NCBI RefSeq assembly: GCF_001441535.1
Contig: NZ_LMAU01000001.1
Coordinates: forward strand, 186,001-250,000
Direction: 5' to 3'
DNA: 64,000 nucleotides
From: Tsuneonella troitsensis
Lineage (GTDB): Bacteria > Pseudomonadota > Alphaproteobacteria > Sphingomonadales > Sphingomonadaceae
Every line of letters starts with the position of its first letter. Within the stretch, counting starts at the first letter, position 1. Below, piece by piece: positions 37,203 through 46,436 of the stretch. The notes beneath the pieces are model-generated. The model did not search any database and was not told where the DNA came from. It worked only from the letters and a program-made list of their open reading frames with translations. The translations under genes and the position numbers were made by a program.

Positions 37203-38247
37203 GCTCCCCGAGCGCCCAACGGGCCGCCTCGGCAACCACCGGGTCGGGATCGCTGCAGAGTGCTTCGACCTGTCCGCTCAGCGCCTCGTCGCCCGAATTG
37301 CCCGCCGCGATCAGGCAATTGCGGACGAAGCGGTTGCGCCCGATCCGCTTGATCGGACTGCCTGAGAACAGCGCGCGGAAACCCGTATCGTCGAGTGCGA
37401 GCAGCTCCGGCAGCCGCGGGGCGGCCAGTTCCGCGCGCGGCAGGAAAGCGCGGTTGGACGCAGCCGCATCCGCGAACTTGTTCCACGGACACACCGCAAG
37501 GCAATCGTCGCAGCCGTAGATGCGGTTGCCGATCGCCTTGCGGAATTCGTGCGGGATCGGGCCGGAATGCTCGATGGTTAGATACGAGATGCAGCGCCGC
37601 GCATCGAGTCGGTACGGTTCGGGGAAGGCATCAGTGGGACAGGCGCGCTGGCATGCGTCGCACGATCCACAGGTGTCCGGATGCGCCCCGTCCGATGCCA
37701 ACTCGATCGTGGTATAGAGTGCGCCCAGGAACAGCCACGATCCGTGTACCCGGCTGACAAGATTGGTGTGCTTGCCCTGCCAACCGATCCCCGCGACTTG
37801 CCCCAGCGGCTTTTCCATGACCGGGGCGGTATCAACGAACACCTTGACCTCGGCTCCCGGAACTTCCCCGACCAGCCAGCGGGCGAGGCGCTTGAGAGCT
37901 TTCTTGACCGTGTCGTGATAGTCGCGGCCCTGTGCATAGACCGAAATCCGGCCCCGGTCCGGATGACCTTCGAGTGCCAGCGGATCGGTTTCGGGGGCGT
38001 AACTCATGCCAAGCGCGATCACGCTGCGGGCGGCGGGCCAAAGTCCTTTGACCGAAGCGCGCTCTTTCGCACGCTCGACCATCCACTCCATCGATCCATG
38101 ATGGCCATCGGCCAGCCAGCTCTGAAGCCGGGCGGCGCGCACCGGGTCCGTTTCGGCGGACGCGATGCCCACCGCCACGAAACCCTCGGTCCCCGCGCGC
38201 TCGATCAGCCGCTGGCGCAGGTCGCCGCTTGGATCGCCATTAACCAA
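37186..38247 (-). CDS. queG: Epoxyqueuosine reductase
   Basis: 353 residues from a TTG start with GGGAG about 12 nt upstream; no in-frame ATG occurs before residue 53. Typical QueG features are visible: [11 protein letters not shown] with the catalytic Asp, and two [4Fe-4S] motifs, [12 protein letters not shown] and [13 protein letters not shown]. It reduces epoxyqueuosine to queuosine in tRNA, with a cobalamin cofactor in known members. It is convergent with the reductase gene and divergent from the ABC transporter genes, 47 bp away. A HEAT-like tail ends the protein. Confidence 0.95.
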   Translation of the reverse strand: MVNGDPSGDLRQRLIERAGTEGFVAVGIASAETDPVRAARLQSWLADGHHGSMEWMVERAKERASVKGLWPAARSVIALGMSYAPETDPLALEGHPDRGRISVYAQGRDYHDTVKKALKRLARWLVGEVPGAEVKVFVDTAPVMEKPLGQVAGIGWQGKHTNLVSRVHGSWLFLGALYTTIELASDGAHPDTCGSCDACQRACPTDAFPEPYRLDARRCISYLTIEHSGPIPHEFRKAIGNRIYGCDDCLAVCPWNKFADAAASNRAFLPRAELAAPRLPELLALDDTGFRALFSGSPIKRIGRNRFVRNCLIAAGNSGDEALSGQVEALCSDPDPVVAEAARWALGELRAGP

Positions 38248-38294
38248 TCTTGGGGTTGCTCCCGTTCATGCCGCAGGGTTAACGCCCGCAGCCT

Positions 38295-39278
38295 ATGCAC
38301 GCACCGCTAGGCGCAACCGCCGCTTCCGACAATGTATCGCGCCCCCTGGCGCTCGAGGCCATCGGCCTCGTCAAACGGTTCGACGGCACGACCGCCGTCG
38401 ACGGAGTCGACCTGACCGTGCCGCAGGGTGCGATCTACGGCATTCTCGGCCCCAACGGTGCGGGCAAGACCACGACGCTGCGAATGCTGCTCGGCATCAT
38501 CGACCCCGACGAAGGCGTGCGCCGCATGTTCGGGCACGAGCGCCCGCACGATATCGCCCGCCTGGTCGGATACCTGCCCGAGGAACGTGGACTCTACCCC
38601 TCGATGAAGGCCTACGAAGCGATCGGCTTCCTGGGTGCGCTGCGCGGAATGCCGCTGGCCGAAGCCAAGCGGCGCGGCCGGGATCTGCTCGAGGAGCACG
38701 GACTCGGCCACGCCGCCGACCGGCAGATTCGCCAGCTGTCGAAGGGCATGGCGCAGACCGTGCAGCTGCTCGGCACGCTGGTCCACCGCCCGCGCCTGGT
38801 CGTCCTCGACGAGCCGTTCAGCGGGCTCGATGCGCTCAACCAGGGTAAGCTCGAACGGATGATCCGCACGCTCGCCGACGAGGGGACGACAGTGATCTTC
38901 TCGACCCACGTTATCGCCCATGCCGAGCGGTTGTGCGAAGGCGTGGCAATCATCGCCGGGGGCAAGGTGCCCTACGCCGGCAGCGTGGATGCCGCGCGCG
39001 ACCGCATCCCGGCGCAGGTCCGGCTCGAGACCGCCGCGGTCGACGGTCCGTGGCGCGCCGCGCTGCCTGCCGATGTCCGGCACAAAGGAAACTTCTGGCT
39101 GTTCTCGCTGCCCGAAAGCGGGATCGAGCCGCTCTTGCGCGCCCTTATCGAAGGAAACGCGGGGATCCTGTCGCTCTCGATCGAGCGGGCCGGACTGCAC
39201 GATGCCTTCGTGCACATCGCGGGCGAAGCTGCGGCGCGCGCGCTCGATGAAGAAACTTCGGCGGAGCAGGCGCGATGA
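38295..39278 (+). CDS. ABC transporter ATP-binding protein (NatA-like)
   Basis: 327 residues. Walker A GPNGAGKTT (52-60), signature LSKGMAQ and Walker B LVVLDEPFSGLD are intact, and a C-terminal domain of about 90 residues follows the ATPase, as in NatA-type exporters. The ATGA overlap with the next gene, a NatB-like permease, shows that the two make one exporter. Substrates of this family include Na+, drugs and lipids; none is indicated here. Confidence 0.92.
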   Translation: MHAPLGATAASDNVSRPLALEAIGLVKRFDGTTAVDGVDLTVPQGAIYGILGPNGAGKTTTLRMLLGIIDPDEGVRRMFGHERPHDIARLVGYLPEERGLYPSMKAYEAIGFLGALRGMPLAEAKRRGRDLLEEHGLGHAADRQIRQLSKGMAQTVQLLGTLVHRPRLVVLDEPFSGLDALNQGKLERMIRTLADEGTTVIFSTHVIAHAERLCEGVAIIAGGKVPYAGSVDAARDRIPAQVRLETAAVDGPWRAALPADVRHKGNFWLFSLPESGIEPLLRALIEGNAGILSLSIERAGLHDAFVHIAGEAAARALDEETSAEQAR

Positions 39279-40537
39279 CCGATCAAATGGCCAACACGCG
39301 AATGAGCCGCCTGCCGCTGCCTCGCGCCGCGTTCGTGATCGCCAGGCGCGATTTCACGGCGATCCTGTTTTCCAAGGCCTTCCTGTTTTTTCTACTCGGC
39401 CCGGTCTTTTTCGGCCTGATCAGCATCGGCGCCGCGTCAGTCGGTCGAAAGGCTGCCGAGAACACGACGCCAGCCGTGCTGGCGATCGCGATGGATCAGG
39501 CCGACGCGGCCGCGATCGAGCGCGCGTCCGACCGGCTCGACACCCTTATCGACCTGCCCGACATGGTCCGGGTAGATCCCCTGGCGGGCGAAGCGTCCGC
39601 GATTCTCGCAGACAAGGACCGCAATTTCGGCGCGGTCCTAACCGGAACACTCGAAGCTCCGCGCCTGATCGGCACCGAGGAACGGATCGATCGATGGAAG
39701 GGCGAGGTCGCGCTCGCTGCGGCGGCGGCGCGGGGATCGGGCGAGGATTACCCCGAGGTCGCATTGGAACCGACCGCGTCTAGCGGAGCGACCCAGCGCA
39801 GCGCGCGGGCGGGCACCGCCACGGGCTCGGTCACCCTCATGTTCCTGCTGACCATGTTGCTGGCTGGCATGGTCATGTCCAACCTGGTCGAGGAAAAGGC
39901 CAACAAGATCATCGAAATTCTGGCCGCGGCAATTCCGATGGACGCGGTTTTCGTGGGCAAGCTGTTCGCAATGCTCGGGGTCAGCTTCGTCGGGATCGCA
40001 GTCTGGGGCGGATTGGGCGGACTGGCGGTGGGCATTGGCGGCATGGGCGGCGGGATGAACGGCATCGGGATGGCGGGCCTGCCCGCGCCCGCAGTGGGCT
40101 GGCCCCTCTTCGCGCTGCTGTTCCTGATCTATTTCGCGATGGCATACTTGCTGATCGGGTCGATCTTTCTGACGATAGGCGCGATGGCCCCGACGGTGCG
40201 CGATGTGCAGACCCTGTCGATGCCCGCCACGATCCTACAACTGGGCGTATTCTTCCTCGCCACTTATGCAACCAGCGACATCGGCTCGCCGGTCGAGATC
40301 GCGGCGGTCGCGTTCCCCTTCAGCAGCCCTTACGCGATGATATCTCGCGCGGCGCAGGAAGCGGCGCTGTGGCCCCATCTCATGGCGCTTGGTTGGCAGG
40401 TGCTGTGGGTTGTCGTCTTCGTCCGCTTCGGTGCGCGGCTGTTCCGCCGTCGGGTCATGAAGTCCGGCCCGCAGGGCGCGGGTAGGAGCGGCCTGATCGC
40501 GCGCTTCATGGGGCGCGGCGGCAAGGCGCCCGCCTGA
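39275..40537 (+). CDS. ABC transporter permease (NatB-like, ABC-2 type)
   Basis: 420 residues. One N-terminal membrane helix (AFLFFLLGPVFFGLISIG) is followed by an extracytoplasmic domain of about 120 residues. Five or more C-terminal helices follow, with the ABC-2 coupling motif NLVEEKANKIIEILAAAIP, which is typical of NatB/YhaP permeases. It overlaps the ATP-binding gene by 4 bp. The glycine-rich stretch near residues 250-265 is a low-complexity loop. Export direction is inferred from the family. Confidence 0.9.
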   Translation: MTDQMANTRMSRLPLPRAAFVIARRDFTAILFSKAFLFFLLGPVFFGLISIGAASVGRKAAENTTPAVLAIAMDQADAAAIERASDRLDTLIDLPDMVRVDPLAGEASAILADKDRNFGAVLTGTLEAPRLIGTEERIDRWKGEVALAAAAARGSGEDYPEVALEPTASSGATQRSARAGTATGSVTLMFLLTMLLAGMVMSNLVEEKANKIIEILAAAIPMDAVFVGKLFAMLGVSFVGIAVWGGLGGLAVGIGGMGGGMNGIGMAGLPAPAVGWPLFALLFLIYFAMAYLLIGSIFLTIGAMAPTVRDVQTLSMPATILQLGVFFLATYATSDIGSPVEIAAVAFPFSSPYAMISRAAQEAALWPHLMALGWQVLWVVVFVRFGARLFRRRVMKSGPQGAGRSGLIARFMGRGGKAPA

Positions 40538-40561
40538 TCGGTCGCAATTCGAAACCTGCTA

Positions 40562-40590
40562 TTGACACTGCGGTAAGCAGCGGCAGGATA
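40562..40590 (+). promoter_or_regulatory. Possible promoter of the CYP153 gene
   Basis: TTGACA at 40562-40567, a 17-nt spacer and AGGATA at 40585-40590, about 50 nt before the CYP153 start. The -10 match is weak. Confidence 0.35.
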
Positions 40591-40640
40591 GGCGCGACGA
40601 GAGGCGGCCGGACCGGAGTCGCCCGAGCAGGAGAGAATCG

Positions 40641-41969
40641 ATGGCCACGCAGCCACTCGAAGCGCCAATGACCTGGACCACTTCGCCCCGTGCTGCGGAC
40701 GCGCTCGAAAAGGCGTTGAAGGAAAATCCGCAGGTCATCCCGCATCATAGCGAAAAGTGGGACGTCAGCCGCTCGGACATCTATTACGAGGATCGCTGGC
40801 AGCCGATCTTCCGCGAGATGCGGGCCGCGGGAGATCTTCACAAGGTCGAGGACAGCCCTTTCGGACCGCACTGGAACGTCGTCAGCCACCGTGCGATCCA
40901 GCATATCGAGGCGTTGCCCGATCTCTATTCCTCGGCCGAGGGCATCACGATCCTCGACAAGCTGAGCGACGAGAAGCTGGCCGAACTCGGCCGCGACCGG
41001 TTCGAGCTGCCGATGTTCATCGCGATGGACCGGCCCAAGCACACCGGCCAGCGACGCACCGTGGCACCTAAGTTCACGCCATCGAACATGGGCGACATGG
41101 AAACCGAAATCCGCGCGCGGACCGGCGAATTGCTCGACACACTGCCGCGGCGCGAGGTGTTCGACTGGGTCGATACCGTTTCGATCGAACTGACGACGGG
41201 GATGCTCGCGCTCCTGTTCGATTTTCCGTGGGAAGATCGCCGCCTGCTGACTTTCTGGTCGGACTGGGCGGGCGATACCGAGATCGGCCTTGTCCGCGAC
41301 CTCGACATGCAGCGGCAGGGCATCCTGCGCGAAATGGGCGCCTATTTCACCAAGCTCTGGATGGAGCGGGCACAGAAGGAACCTTCGCCGGACCTCATCT
41401 CGATGATGATCCATTCGCCGGCAATGAACCAGATGAGCCCCGAGGAATACATGGGCAACCTGGTGCTGCTGATCGTGGGCGGCAACGACACGACCCGCAA
41501 CACCATGAGCGGGATCATTCATGCGTTCGACAAGTTCCCCGACCAGCGCAAGCTGTTCGAGGAAGACCCCTCGCTGATCCAGAATGCGGTCCAGGAATGC
41601 ATCCGGTACCAGACCCCGCTGGCCCACATGCGCCGCCAAGCGACCGAGGACAGCGAGATCTTCGGACAAACGGTCAAGGCGGGCGAAAAGCTCATCCTGT
41701 GGTATATCTCGGCTAACCGCGACGAGGCGGTATTCGAGAATCCCGACAAGCTCGACATCACGCGCGAAAACGCGCGGCGGCACCTTGCCTTCGGCTACGG
41801 CATCCATCGGTGCGTCGGCGCCCGCCTTGCCGAACTGCAGCTTCGCGTCCTGCTCGAGGAAATGCACAAGCGGCGGATGCGCGTTCACGTTGCGGGCGAC
41901 GTCGAACGGGTGCGCGCCAACTTTGTGCACGGGTTCCGCAAGCTCGAGGTCGAGGTAACCGAATTCTGA
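40641..41969 (+). CDS. Cytochrome P450, CYP153-like (alkane hydroxylase type)
   Basis: 442 residues, ATG with AGGAGA upstream. Features match the CYP153 family: MDRPKHTGQRRTVAPKF, I-helix GGNDTTRNTMSG with N in place of the usual H, ExxR in ECIRYQTP, and heme loop FGYGIHRCVGARLAE with Cys391. CYP153 enzymes are soluble and hydroxylate the terminal carbon of medium-chain alkanes, fatty acids or related compounds using ferredoxin and ferredoxin reductase. The reductase-like flavoprotein at 35976 may serve it. msrB follows 44 nt later on the same strand. Confidence 0.93.
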   Translation: MATQPLEAPMTWTTSPRAADALEKALKENPQVIPHHSEKWDVSRSDIYYEDRWQPIFREMRAAGDLHKVEDSPFGPHWNVVSHRAIQHIEALPDLYSSAEGITILDKLSDEKLAELGRDRFELPMFIAMDRPKHTGQRRTVAPKFTPSNMGDMETEIRARTGELLDTLPRREVFDWVDTVSIELTTGMLALLFDFPWEDRRLLTFWSDWAGDTEIGLVRDLDMQRQGILREMGAYFTKLWMERAQKEPSPDLISMMIHSPAMNQMSPEEYMGNLVLLIVGGNDTTRNTMSGIIHAFDKFPDQRKLFEEDPSLIQNAVQECIRYQTPLAHMRRQATEDSEIFGQTVKAGEKLILWYISANRDEAVFENPDKLDITRENARRHLAFGYGIHRCVGARLAELQLRVLLEEMHKRRMRVHVAGDVERVRANFVHGFRKLEVEVTEF

Positions 41970-42013
41970 CCCGTTCAGGCCCCGTTGTGCACCCTGGTGC
42001 GACCACCGCGGAC

Positions 42014-42508
42014 ATGACGCAGACATCTCGCCGTTCGTTCGTGGCATGGTTTGCCGGTGCGGCAGCAGTGCCGATCCTGGCCGCATGCGGCGGTTCGCCG
42101 GCAGAGGCGAAGTCGTGGCCCAAGGGCATGAGCGACGCCCAATGGAAAGCCAGACTGACGAAGAATCAGTACTACATCCTGCGCGAGGCTGGCACCGAAC
42201 GCCCCTTCTCGCATCCGCTGGACAAGGAAAAGCGCAAAGGCACGTTCCTGTGCGCCGGCTGCTCCAACGAACTGTTTTCGTCGGCGACCAAGTACGACAG
42301 CAAGACGGGCTGGCCGAGTTTCTGGCAGCCCCTGCCGGGCGCCATCGCGACCGATACCGATTACAAGATCGGCGTTCCGCGGACCGAGGTCCTGTGTGCG
42401 GATTGCGGTGGACATCTGGGCCACGTATTCAACGACGGACCCAAGCCGACCGGCAAGCGGTATTGCATGAACGGCGGCGCGATGAAGTTCCGACCTGCGA
42501 AAGCCTGA
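42014..42508 (+). CDS. msrB: Peptide-methionine (R)-S-oxide reductase, exported form
   Basis: 164 residues. The N-terminus SRRSFVAWFAG through ILAACGG combines a twin-arginine-like signal with a lipobox, so the enzyme is probably anchored in the envelope. The MsrB domain covers about residues 35-160: zinc motifs CAGC and CADC, the block TGWPSFWQP, and the catalytic RYCMNGGAMKF. It repairs the R-sulfoxide of methionine. An exported copy suggests protection of periplasmic proteins. The terminator of the opposing gene follows. Confidence 0.95.
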   Translation: MTQTSRRSFVAWFAGAAAVPILAACGGSPAEAKSWPKGMSDAQWKARLTKNQYYILREAGTERPFSHPLDKEKRKGTFLCAGCSNELFSSATKYDSKTGWPSFWQPLPGAIATDTDYKIGVPRTEVLCADCGGHLGHVFNDGPKPTGKRYCMNGGAMKFRPAKA

Positions 42509-42533
42509 CGTTCCATCAATCGCGCCGGGTACG

Positions 42534-42564
42534 AAAAAGGCGGCGGAACCTAGGTCCCGCCGCC
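42534..42564 (-). terminator. Intrinsic terminator of the GlsB/YeaQ gene
   Basis: 8-bp stem GGCGGCGG/CCGCCGCC (42539-42546 with 42557-42564) enclosing a further ACCT/AGGT pairing. On the minus strand it is followed by TTTTT, 26 nt beyond the stop. Confidence 0.9.
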
Positions 42565-42589
42565 CGTAATTTCACTTGCCTGCTAGTTC

Positions 42590-42856
42590 TTAGCGAACCC
42601 GTCCGCGCTGGACGAGGTTGGCGATCGCAAGCAGGATAATCGCGCCGACGATGGCGACGAGGAACCCGGGAAGGTTGAACGTCTGGATCGTTGTATCGAT
42701 GCCGAACAGGGGACCTGCGAGCAGGTTGCCGATGATCGCCCCGACGATGCCGACGATGATGTTCATGACGATGCCCATCGACGCGTCGCGCGCCATGACC
42801 ATGCTTGCAAGCCAGCCAGCGACGCCGCCGACGATAATAGCGATGATCCAACCCAT
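42590..42856 (-). CDS. GlsB/YeaQ/YmgE family stress-response membrane protein
   Basis: 88 residues from the ATG at 42856, which has a strong AGGAGG 8 nt upstream. Three hydrophobic segments with the family's glycine pattern (IIAIIVGGVAGWLASMVM, then MNIIVGIVGAIIGNLLAG) are visible. These small 'transglycosylase-associated' membrane proteins are induced by stress in many bacteria, but their activity is unknown. Single gene with its own terminator, convergent with msrB. Confidence 0.93.
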   Translation of the reverse strand: MGWIIAIIVGGVAGWLASMVMARDASMGIVMNIIVGIVGAIIGNLLAGPLFGIDTTIQTFNLPGFLVAIVGAIILLAIANLVQRGRVR

Positions 42857-43031
42857 TTTCGCACTCCTCCTGTTTTTGCGCCCGTAAGTATTGCGCACTG
42901 TACGCCGCATAGAACGGCGCTTGGCACAAGGCGTTCCCCGGCTGCGATGAGCCGGGAAGAGAATGCTAGCGCGTTTCCGGGAATTGGCCGAACGATTTCG
43001 CAGAGACGCCCCCCGGCGCCCCATGCGTCGC

Positions 43032-43331
43032 TCAGTACTTGAGCTGGCGTTCGTAGAGGTCGCGGTAGTGCTGTATGCGGGTAACCCGAAGACCCTGCAT
43101 GCCCGATCGATCGACCGCACGCTGCCACGAAGCAAACTCCTCGAGCGTGAGGCCGTATCGCTCCAGAACTTCGTCGATCGTCAGCAGACCGCCGTTGACC
43201 GCGGCAACGACCTCGGCCTTGCGGCGCACGACCCAGCGCTTCGTGTCGGGCGGCGGCAGGTCGGCTATGCTCAGCGGCTCGCCAAGCGGACCGATCACTT
43301 GCGCCGGACGGATTTTCTGGTTCTCGATCAT
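43032..43331 (-). CDS. sciP: SciP (DUF1153), CtrA-interacting cell-cycle regulator
   Basis: 99 residues from the ATG at 43331, preceded by AGGG about 6 nt upstream. The sequence is the highly conserved alphaproteobacterial DUF1153: IRPAQVIGPLGEPLSIADLP, then KRWVVRRKAEVVAAVNGG, and the helix-turn-helix ending in LRVTRIQHYRDLYERQ. In Caulobacter, SciP binds CtrA and blocks transcription of CtrA-activated genes. The start overlaps the stop of an upstream ORF (ATGA), so expression may be coupled to it. Confidence 0.93.
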   Translation of the reverse strand: MIENQKIRPAQVIGPLGEPLSIADLPPPDTKRWVVRRKAEVVAAVNGGLLTIDEVLERYGLTLEEFASWQRAVDRSGMQGLRVTRIQHYRDLYERQLKY

Positions 43332-43636
43332 CGCGTTCCCTGGTCGCTCATGGCCACCTTGTCTGCTGTGATGAGGCATTTGGCCTCAGGCGGTTTCATG
43401 CCCTCTAAACCTTCAAGGTTAATGGTCGGTTGGTCATCCCGACAAATTGCATCGTAGTCGTGCGGCAGCCCGGAAGTCGCACGCGCCGCGAAGCTGTTGC
43501 CACCCGCCGCCGCGCGGCCGACAAGCGCACGCATGTCGCGGGTGGCGCCGAATCTTGCGACGAGTTCACCCCAGTCGAGGGGACGCAAAAATTCGCCGGC
43601 TTCGGCGACTGCAGGCTTGATGGCTGCTTCGAACAT
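43328..43636 (-). CDS. Uncharacterised protein upstream of sciP
   Basis: 102 residues, ATG at 43636, overlapping sciP by 4 bp (ATGA), which is the main reason to accept it. It begins MFEAAIKPAVAEAGEFLRPL and contains WGELVARFGATRDMRALVG, a plausible soluble helical protein. The C-terminal 40 residues look less regular. No Shine-Dalgarno precedes the ATG; a 14-bp perfect palindrome lies 9 bp upstream. I do not recognise the family. The alternative is an untranslated leader for sciP. Confidence 0.55.
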   Translation of the reverse strand: MFEAAIKPAVAEAGEFLRPLDWGELVARFGATRDMRALVGRAAAGGNSFAARATSGLPHDYDAICRDDQPTINLEGLEGMKPPEAKCLITADKVAMSDQGTR

Positions 43637-43644
43637 TTCGCGGT

Positions 43645-43658
43645 GATACGCGCGTATC
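43645..43658. promoter_or_regulatory. 14-bp perfect palindrome upstream of the sciP unit
   Basis: GATACGCGCGTATC is a perfect palindrome just upstream of the ORF preceding sciP. On the minus strand a TTGACC hexamer abuts it. A dimeric repressor or activator site is a reasonable guess. Confidence 0.45.
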
Positions 43659-43767
43659 GGTCAAGAACCGGTAAAGCCGCAATTCACTTGGCATTAGGAG
43701 GTTGCCGGTGCGTCGGTCGGCCGAAACTGGCCAGCGACGTCCGGCCGGTGTATGCGCCGCCACCGAA

Positions 43768-44961
43768 ATGACCGTGACCGCCGCCTTGTCACCCCTGCTC
43801 GCCCCCGAAGCGGCCGCCGCGCTGTTCGACCTGACGCGCGCCGCGAATGCGAGCCGGATCGTCGTTGCCATGTCGGGCGGGGTCGATTCGTCGGTCGTCG
43901 CCGCCCTGGCCGTCGCGAGCGGGGCCGAGGTCATCGGGGTCACCCTCCAGCTTTACGATTACGGTGCGGCGACAGGGCGCAAAGGCGCGTGCTGCGCCGG
44001 AGATGACATTCGGGATGCCCGCGCGGTCGCCGACAGGCTGGGCATCGCGCACTACGTGTTCGATCACGAGAGCGCCTTTCGCGAGGATGTGATCGATCGC
44101 TTCGCCGACGATTATCTTGCCGGTCGCACTCCGGTTCCCTGCATCCGGTGCAACATGGGTCCCAAGTTCACCGACCTGCTGCGCATGGCACGCGAGCTGG
44201 GTGCGGACTGTCTGGCGACCGGTCACTACGTGCGGCGGATCGTCGGGGTTGCCGGTGCCGAGCTTCACCGTGCGGTCGATCCGGCTCGGGACCAGTCCTA
44301 TTTCCTGTATGCAACGACCGAGGCCCAGCTCGATTTCCTCCGTTTCCCGCTAGGCGGCTTGCCGAAGTCCGAGGTTCGCCGCCTTGCCGAAGCGGCCGGC
44401 CTGCGTAACGCGGCCAAGCCAGACAGCCAGGACATCTGCTTCGTGCCCGACGGCGATTACGCGCGCATAGTGACGAAGCTGCGCCCCGAAGGCGCTCGGC
44501 CCGGACGGATCGTCCATGCCACTACGGGCGAGATGTTGGGATCACACAAGGGCGTGATCCACTACACCGTGGGCCAGCGGCGGGGACTTGAGATCGGCGG
44601 ACAGCCGGAACCGCTCTATGTCGTGGGCATCGACGCCGATTCCGCCGAAGTGCGGGTGGGTCCAAAGGCCATGCTCGCGGTCGCCGCGGCGCGCCTGATC
44701 GATACGAACCGCATCGGCCCCCTGCCGGCCGAGCCCCTCACCGCCAAAGTCCGCAGCCTGGCCAAGCCGGTCCCGGTCGTCCTCGAAGGTCCCATCGGCG
44801 AAGGAGCCGCGACCACCATCCGCTTCGCCGCACCCGAATTTGGCGTCGCGCCGGGTCAGGCGGCCGTCATATATGCCGGCGAGCGCGTGGTCGGCGGCGG
44901 ATGGATCGATTCGACCGAAGCCGCGGTTCAGTTCTCCCAGGGGTCCATCACGCATCCGTAA
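43768..44961 (+). CDS. mnmA: tRNA 2-thiouridine(34) synthase (MnmA)
   Basis: 397 residues from the ATG at 43768, where the MnmA domain logically begins; no Shine-Dalgarno is visible. PP-loop [15 protein letters not shown], the CIRCN Cys pair region, the HY-V-R tRNA-contact segment and [13 protein letters not shown] with the second catalytic Cys are intact. It thiolates U34 of Lys, Glu and Gln tRNAs using sulfur relayed from IscS. Its last 34 bp overlap a convergent small gene. Confidence 0.96.
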   Translation: MTVTAALSPLLAPEAAAALFDLTRAANASRIVVAMSGGVDSSVVAALAVASGAEVIGVTLQLYDYGAATGRKGACCAGDDIRDARAVADRLGIAHYVFDHESAFREDVIDRFADDYLAGRTPVPCIRCNMGPKFTDLLRMARELGADCLATGHYVRRIVGVAGAELHRAVDPARDQSYFLYATTEAQLDFLRFPLGGLPKSEVRRLAEAAGLRNAAKPDSQDICFVPDGDYARIVTKLRPEGARPGRIVHATTGEMLGSHKGVIHYTVGQRRGLEIGGQPEPLYVVGIDADSAEVRVGPKAMLAVAAARLIDTNRIGPLPAEPLTAKVRSLAKPVPVVLEGPIGEGAATTIRFAAPEFGVAPGQAAVIYAGERVVGGGWIDSTEAAVQFSQGSITHP

Positions 44962-45269
44962 CCGGGTTTCATGCGGGCGGTATCGCTGATCACCAGCATT
45001 CGCGCGGTCACGCTCTTTTCCTCGATGTCCTCTGATAGCGAGACAAGTTCCATGCCGCCGACCTTGTCCTTGGCGCAGTCCTCCAGGCTGCGACCTGCGA
45101 CGAAGCGGCACGAACAGGCGACCCGAGCGCCATAGGCTGTGCCCGCCCGCGCGTAGCCCACCGCGGTGGCCCCGAACGCCAGCCACAGCGCCAGTGCCGC
45201 GACGATTGCGCCCCCGATCCAGACGAGACGGTTGGCCTTGCGACCTCCCGCACTCTTTGGCGTTGCCAA
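44928..45269 (-). CDS. Small membrane-anchored protein with conserved cysteines, unknown function
   Basis: 113 residues from a TTG at 45269, preceded by GGGAGGA 6-8 nt upstream, a strong site that decides the start. A basic N-terminus and one membrane helix (about 17-37) are followed by a domain with four Cys (ACSCRF, LEDC, GYGC) probably on the outer face of the membrane. No family is recognised. It is divergent by 33 bp from a lipoprotein serine hydrolase and overlaps the end of mnmA by 34 bp. Confidence 0.7.
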   Translation of the reverse strand: MATPKSAGGRKANRLVWIGGAIVAALALWLAFGATAVGYARAGTAYGARVACSCRFVAGRSLEDCAKDKVGGMELVSLSEDIEEKSVTARMLVISDTARMKPGYGCVMDPWEN

Positions 45270-45302
45270 TGCGATTCCTCCCGTGCGATTGCGCCCGCGC
45301 CG

Positions 45303-46436
45303 ATGCCTTCGCCCCAGCCCTTGACCAAGCCCCTTATCGCCGCCCTCGCGCTGCTGCCAGCCCTTGCCGCGTGCTCGTCGCAGCCGGCGCCCCCGCCGCC
45401 GCTGAGCGCGGAAGCGCTGGCCGCGGTCATGCCCGATCCCGGCGCCCCGACCGAGCAGCTCGCTCGCGAAGTGGATGAGCTGTTCACAAAGGACGGCCTC
45501 GGCGAAACCCGCGCGCTGGTTGTGATGCACGGCGGCGAAGTGGCGGCCGAGCGCTATGCGAGCGGATATGGACCGCAGACCCGCTTCGTGAGCTGGTCGA
45601 TGGCGAAGACCGTGACGGCGGCGATGATCGGCCTGCTGGTGGCCGATGGTCGGCTGACCCTCGATGCCCCGCCACCGATCCCGCGCTGGCGCCGACCGGG
45701 CGATCCCCGCGGGGAAATCACCTTGCGCCAGCTGCTCCAGATGCGCAGCGGGCTCAGGCACACCGAATCGGGCGACGTGCCGTACGAATCGAGCGAGGTG
45801 CGAATGCTCTTCCTCGACGGGCGCGACGACATGGCGACCTTCGCCGAGAGCCAGCCGCTCGAGGCGGAGCCGGGCCGCCAGTTCGAGTATTCGAGCAACA
45901 CCACCGTGATCCTGGCCGATATCGCGGCCCGCGTCCTGACCCGCAGCACCGATCCCGAAGCGCGGCGCAAGGCGGTCGCGGACTATCTCCAGACCCGCAT
46001 GTTCGGCCCGCTGGGCATGACGTCGATGGTGCCTGAGTTCGACCGAGCGGGCACGCTGATCGGTGGCAGCCTGATGCATGGCACCGCGCGCGATTGGGCG
46101 CGGTTTGGCGAATTCATGCGCAACAAAGGATCGTATCGGGGAACGCAGGTCGTCCCTCGCCGCTGGATCGAGTTCATGACCCAGCCGAGTCCGCGCAGCG
46201 GACATTATGGCGCGCAGACCTGGCTCAACCGCGATCCGCCGGAGGGCAACGACCCCCTGTTCGCAGAGCGCGGCCCGAGCAGCCTGTTCGCCCTGATCGG
46301 GCACATGGGCCAGTATGTGCTCGTCGCACCCGACCGTCGGCTTACCGTCGTACGCCTCGGTCATTCCGATTCCGCCGAACGCCCGCCGATGGTGCAGGAA
46401 CTGGCCGACATCGTCGCGCTCTATCCCGCTAGGTAG
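45303..46436 (+). CDS. Beta-lactamase-family serine hydrolase, lipoprotein
   Basis: 377 residues. The N-terminal signal ends LAAC (Cys24), so the protein is probably outer-membrane anchored. The fold is class C beta-lactamase/penicillin-binding-like: SxxK at S99-M-A-K102, YSS-N near residue 197, and HMGQY near the C-terminus in place of KTG. Relatives include esterases, 6-aminohexanoate-dimer hydrolase-like amidases and D-aminopeptidases; resistance activity cannot be inferred. It is divergent from a small Cys-containing protein and overlaps phzF by 16 bp. Confidence 0.9.
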   Translation: MPSPQPLTKPLIAALALLPALAACSSQPAPPPPLSAEALAAVMPDPGAPTEQLAREVDELFTKDGLGETRALVVMHGGEVAAERYASGYGPQTRFVSWSMAKTVTAAMIGLLVADGRLTLDAPPPIPRWRRPGDPRGEITLRQLLQMRSGLRHTESGDVPYESSEVRMLFLDGRDDMATFAESQPLEAEPGRQFEYSSNTTVILADIAARVLTRSTDPEARRKAVADYLQTRMFGPLGMTSMVPEFDRAGTLIGGSLMHGTARDWARFGEFMRNKGSYRGTQVVPRRWIEFMTQPSPRSGHYGAQTWLNRDPPEGNDPLFAERGPSSLFALIGHMGQYVLVAPDRRLTVVRLGHSDSAERPPMVQELADIVALYPAR

